The notes under the pieces were generated by a model. The model worked only from the letters and a program-made list of their open reading frames with translations. It was not told where the DNA came from and made no database searches. Shown one piece after another: positions 5,780-7,916 of a stretch of 7,916 bases of DNA. This DNA is from Actinomycetota bacterium (GTDB lineage Bacteria > Cyanobacteriota > Vampirovibrionia > Obscuribacterales > Obscuribacteraceae). The stretch covers positions 1 through 7,916 of the forward strand of contig CAJCIF010000333.1 in NCBI GenBank assembly GCA_903970355.1. The letters are read 5' to 3'. The translations under genes and the position numbers were made by a program. Within the stretch, counting starts at the first letter, position 1, and the number at the start of each line of letters is the position of its first letter.

Positions 5780-7150
5780 TTAAGTCAGAGCTTTCATATA
5801 TTTCTTTTCTGGCAACATAGTTGCGCCACCATACTTGATCTTTTTGACGCCACCTTTTTTGTCGAATTCGTATTTCAATAATTCGTGGCTGGCGGCGTAT
5901 GCATTCGTTTTTACCAGTTTCAACGATTCTTCGTCCACGTATTCAAGTTCATCGATATCGCTGAAGGGATACCAACCATCCGGATAAGCACAAACAATGC
6001 GATTGCCCGAGGCGACTATGTCTACCGGAAACCAGATGCACATATAACGCCCTTCAAAATGTGTTGTGTCTTGGGACGGTTTATTCGCGTAATTGTTTGC
6101 AAAGAAGTCAATGACAGTCCATATGCCTTTGTTGATAAAACGCGGGTTGACATCAATGGCATTTGCAAATAACGCAATCGCCAGTTCCTCTTTTGGATCA
6201 TAAGTAGTAGATACCTTATGTCCGGGAAAACCACCGCCATGACCAATCAACCGGTGGTTGTTGATATGCTCAACTTCCAAGCCCATAGCGTATTCACGCA
6301 GTTCATCGCTTCTGCGAGCATTCCATAGCGTTTGCTGCATGTTCTTTTTCGATTCGTCAGTGAGCAGTTTACGGGAGCCGACGGCTAGGGCCCCGTAAAA
6401 TAGGCATGACTCTGCAGCTGTGGAGTAGCATCCGGTAGCGGCGTTCAAACTAGCTGTATCGACCGTTTGGCTAATCGGCAGTCTTTTGCCAGTATCTCGA
6501 CGCCCGTGACCTGATGCCAGTCTGTCCGCAATATCTTCAACCATCCTGCCACCAGTATTCTTAAAACCTAGAGGTTTGATGATGTTTTTGTGGATGTATT
6601 GATCGAATGATAAACCCGTTATAGCTTGAATTAGCAAACCCAGCAAACCATAAGCAATATTCGAGTACTTCATTTCGGTATTGGAATCACAAATCAAATT
6701 TGATCCGAGTAGAATTTTTTTCAGTTCTTGTTCGTTTGGCCATGGTTTAGTCAATAACCAAAAGTCACAGTCATCGCTATCTCTCGTTATGCCTGAACTT
6801 TGCGAAAGAATTTGGCGAATTGTCACTGCCTTCATGCGAGGATCTGCATGGCCTTTAAGCCACGGCAAATGTTTGACGATTGGATCGTCAAGTGTGAGTT
6901 TTTCGCTCTCCACCAACTGCATGATGGAAACGGCTGTAAAGCTTTTGGACTGTGAGGCAATTCGAAAGAGATGGTCCGTTGTCATTTCTTCTTTGGTATC
7001 CAATTGCGCATAACCGTATGCTTTGTTGAAAACCACTTTATTTCGATGAGAGATTGCGACAACAAAGCCTGGTATGTCCACTCTTGGCGCTCTGAAAGCC
7101 AGCCAGGAATCGATGTATTTTAGTGCTCTGGTTAATATTTCCTTTTTCAT
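5780..7150 (-). CDS. Serine hydrolase of the beta-lactamase class C / penicillin-binding fold
   Basis: A 456-aa member of the PF00144-type family, which includes class C beta-lactamases, esterases and D-aminopeptidases. The nucleophile motif S-x-x-K is SQSK (S66, K69) within RIASQSKSFTAVSIMQLVE. The second motif Y-x-N is YSN (162-164, in KYSNIAYGLLG). The third is HGG (304-306, in LIGHGGGFPGHK), in place of KTG, as in esterase and peptidase members. The domain ends near 345. Residues about 365-456 (GRYMCIWFPVDIV onward) form an extra beta-rich C-terminal domain typical of many family members. No signal peptide is visible (MKKEILTRALKYIDSWLAF is a charged, amphipathic start), so it appears cytoplasmic, unlike true beta-lactamases. 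Start is ATG at 7150-7148; the ribosome site is weak (AAGAGC on the minus strand). It converges with the PLP enzyme and diverges from the aldolase. Substrate unknown; resistance function should not be assumed. Confidence 0.92.
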   Translation of the reverse strand: MKKEILTRALKYIDSWLAFRAPRVDIPGFVVAISHRNKVVFNKAYGYAQLDTKEEMTTDHLFRIASQSKSFTAVSIMQLVESEKLTLDDPIVKHLPWLKGHADPRMKAVTIRQILSQSSGITRDSDDCDFWLLTKPWPNEQELKKILLGSNLICDSNTEMKYSNIAYGLLGLLIQAITGLSFDQYIHKNIIKPLGFKNTGGRMVEDIADRLASGHGRRDTGKRLPISQTVDTASLNAATGCYSTAAESCLFYGALAVGSRKLLTDESKKNMQQTLWNARRSDELREYAMGLEVEHINNHRLIGHGGGFPGHKVSTTYDPKEELAIALFANAIDVNPRFINKGIWTVIDFFANNYANKPSQDTTHFEGRYMCIWFPVDIVASGNRIVCAYPDGWYPFSDIDELEYVDEESLKLVKTNAYAASHELLKYEFDKKGGVKKIKYGGATMLPEKKYMKALT

Positions 7151-7190
7151 GAATAATGCTCTTGAATTTACCTTGAACCAATAGACTAAC

Positions 7191-7200
7191 CGAAATTTCG
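7191..7200. promoter_or_regulatory. 10-bp palindrome in the hydrolase-aldolase divergent spacer
   Basis: CGAAATTTCG is a perfect palindrome within the 72-bp spacer (7151-7222). The same spacer has two direct copies of CTTGAA (7161-7166 and 7172-7177), 11 bp apart, about one helical turn. Such arrangements occur in regulator binding sites between divergent genes, but each could be chance. No clear -35/-10 pair was found in either direction. Confidence 0.25.
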
Positions 7201-7211
7201 ATCGCTTTTAT

Positions 7212-7218
7212 GAGGTGA
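7212..7218 (+). promoter_or_regulatory. Ribosome binding site of the aldolase gene
   Basis: GAGGTGA, four bases before ATG 7223, is a strong Shine-Dalgarno match and fixes the start. Confidence 0.65.
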
Positions 7219-7222
7219 GAGT

Positions 7223-7916
7223 ATGAGCGCTTCTTTTCGACAAAAACTGGCTTCTTCTCAAAAACTAATAGGCAGCTTGCTTAGCTCTCCCAGCAGTGCC
7301 GTAATGGAAACACTTTCTACTGTTGGTTTTGATTGGATCTGGATTGATATGGAGCATGGTCCATTCGACATACCTTCAGTGTTGCAGATGCTGCATGCTA
7401 ATACTGGCAATTGCCATGCCATAGTTCGTGTGCCTTCCAATGATGAAACGTGGATCAAAAGAGTTCTGGATCTCGGCCCGGATGGCATCATCGTTCCGCA
7501 CGTGGACACAGCAGAACAAGCTCGGCATGCCGTGGCGTGTTCGAAATACCCACCTGTTGGCATTCGCAGCGCCGGCGCCGGTCGCGCCCAACTTTATAGC
7601 ACAAATGGAAAGTATGTTCCGGAAGCAAATGATCTGGTATCAGTTCTGGTGCAAATCGAACACAAAGACGCTCTGCCAAATTTAGAAGAGATATTGGCAG
7701 TTAAAGGAATAGATGCCGCCATCATTGGACCTTACGATCTCTCCGGCTCAATGGGCAAATTTGGCCAATTCAACGATCCTGAGGTAAAGGATGCAATTCA
7801 ACGAATTAGCAAAGCCTGCGCAAAAGCCAAAGTGCCCTGCGGCATTTTCACCATGTCCGTAGATATCGCCAATACTTGCTTTGCCGATGGTTTCCAGATT
7901 GTCTGTCTAGGCGTAG
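7223..7916 (+). CDS. HpcH/HpaI-family aldolase, 3'-truncated by the window edge
   Basis: The first 231 residues of a class II (metal-dependent) pyruvate aldolase, of the 4-hydroxy-2-oxoheptanedioate / 2-keto-3-deoxy-L-rhamnonate aldolase type; such enzymes reversibly split 2-oxo acids to pyruvate and an aldehyde. WIDMEHGPFD (40-49) carries the catalytic histidine H45. IVRVPSND has the pyruvate-binding Arg (R69), and GPDGIIVPHVDT (85-96) is the next family strand. GIRSAGAGRA (113-122) matches the R-G-x-G-x-x-R-A region. VQIEHKDALPNLEEI has metal ligand E146, and IIGPYDLSGSMG has D172. By memory of the E. coli HpaI numbering (H45, R70, E149, D175) the spacing agrees well. The reading frame is open to the edge and about 20-30 residues are probably missing. 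The exact substrate is not assignable. It is divergent from the serine hydrolase. Confidence 0.92.
   Translation, partial: MSASFRQKLASSQKLIGSLLSSPSSAVMETLSTVGFDWIWIDMEHGPFDIPSVLQMLHANTGNCHAIVRVPSNDETWIKRVLDLGPDGIIVPHVDTAEQARHAVACSKYPPVGIRSAGAGRAQLYSTNGKYVPEANDLVSVLVQIEHKDALPNLEEILAVKGIDAAIIGPYDLSGSMGKFGQFNDPEVKDAIQRISKACAKAKVPCGIFTMSVDIANTCFADGFQIVCLGV

Noticed and set aside
5885..6172. Plus-strand frames inside the serine hydrolase gene
   Set aside because: They are antisense shadows of a gene with all catalytic motifs intact.

Overview
The window is bacterial: genes are closely packed, several use GTG starts, Shine-Dalgarno-type ribosome sites are visible, and no phage, transposon, rRNA or tRNA signal was seen. 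Base composition looks fairly balanced throughout, with no obvious foreign island. The enzyme set (glycolysis, lipoate, cobalamin, PLP enzymes, a serine hydrolase, a class II pyruvate-type aldolase) fits a free-living bacterium. The lineage cannot be fixed from the sequence; a relative of the non-photosynthetic Cyanobacteriota is only a weak guess.

Left part (1-4215). The first 55 bases hold the start of a triosephosphate isomerase gene on the minus strand. It is divergent from lipA (lipoyl synthase, plus strand), and the spacer between them carries a 17-bp inverted repeat. After lipA come three plus-strand genes: a TPR protein with an unidentified C-terminal half, a divergent CobS-like cobalamin synthase, and a degenerate M24 (creatinase/aminopeptidase-fold) protein. 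The gaps are 84, 12 and 12 bp, so the last three very likely form one transcription unit, possibly with lipA. No other cobalamin gene is visible nearby.

Middle (4211-4572). Seven tandem copies of a 13-bp T/G-rich unit begin inside the end of the M24-like gene and include its stop codon. They are followed by about 270 bp without a convincing gene. This stretch probably holds the promoter of the next gene, a class V PLP-dependent enzyme whose start is best placed at GTG 4573, behind a strong ribosome site.

Right part (4573-7916). The class V enzyme converges, with a 31-bp gap, on a minus-strand serine hydrolase of the class C beta-lactamase/penicillin-binding fold. The hydrolase is divergent (72-bp spacer containing a 10-bp perfect palindrome) from an HpcH/HpaI-family aldolase that runs off the right edge.

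Taken together, most genes are recognisable housekeeping or accessory enzymes. The least explained parts are the C-terminal half of the TPR protein, the metal-ligand-depleted M24-like protein, the signature-residue changes in CobS, and the 13-bp repeat array. No single new multi-gene system can be demonstrated; the TPR-CobS-M24-like cluster is the best candidate for a conserved, undescribed association.
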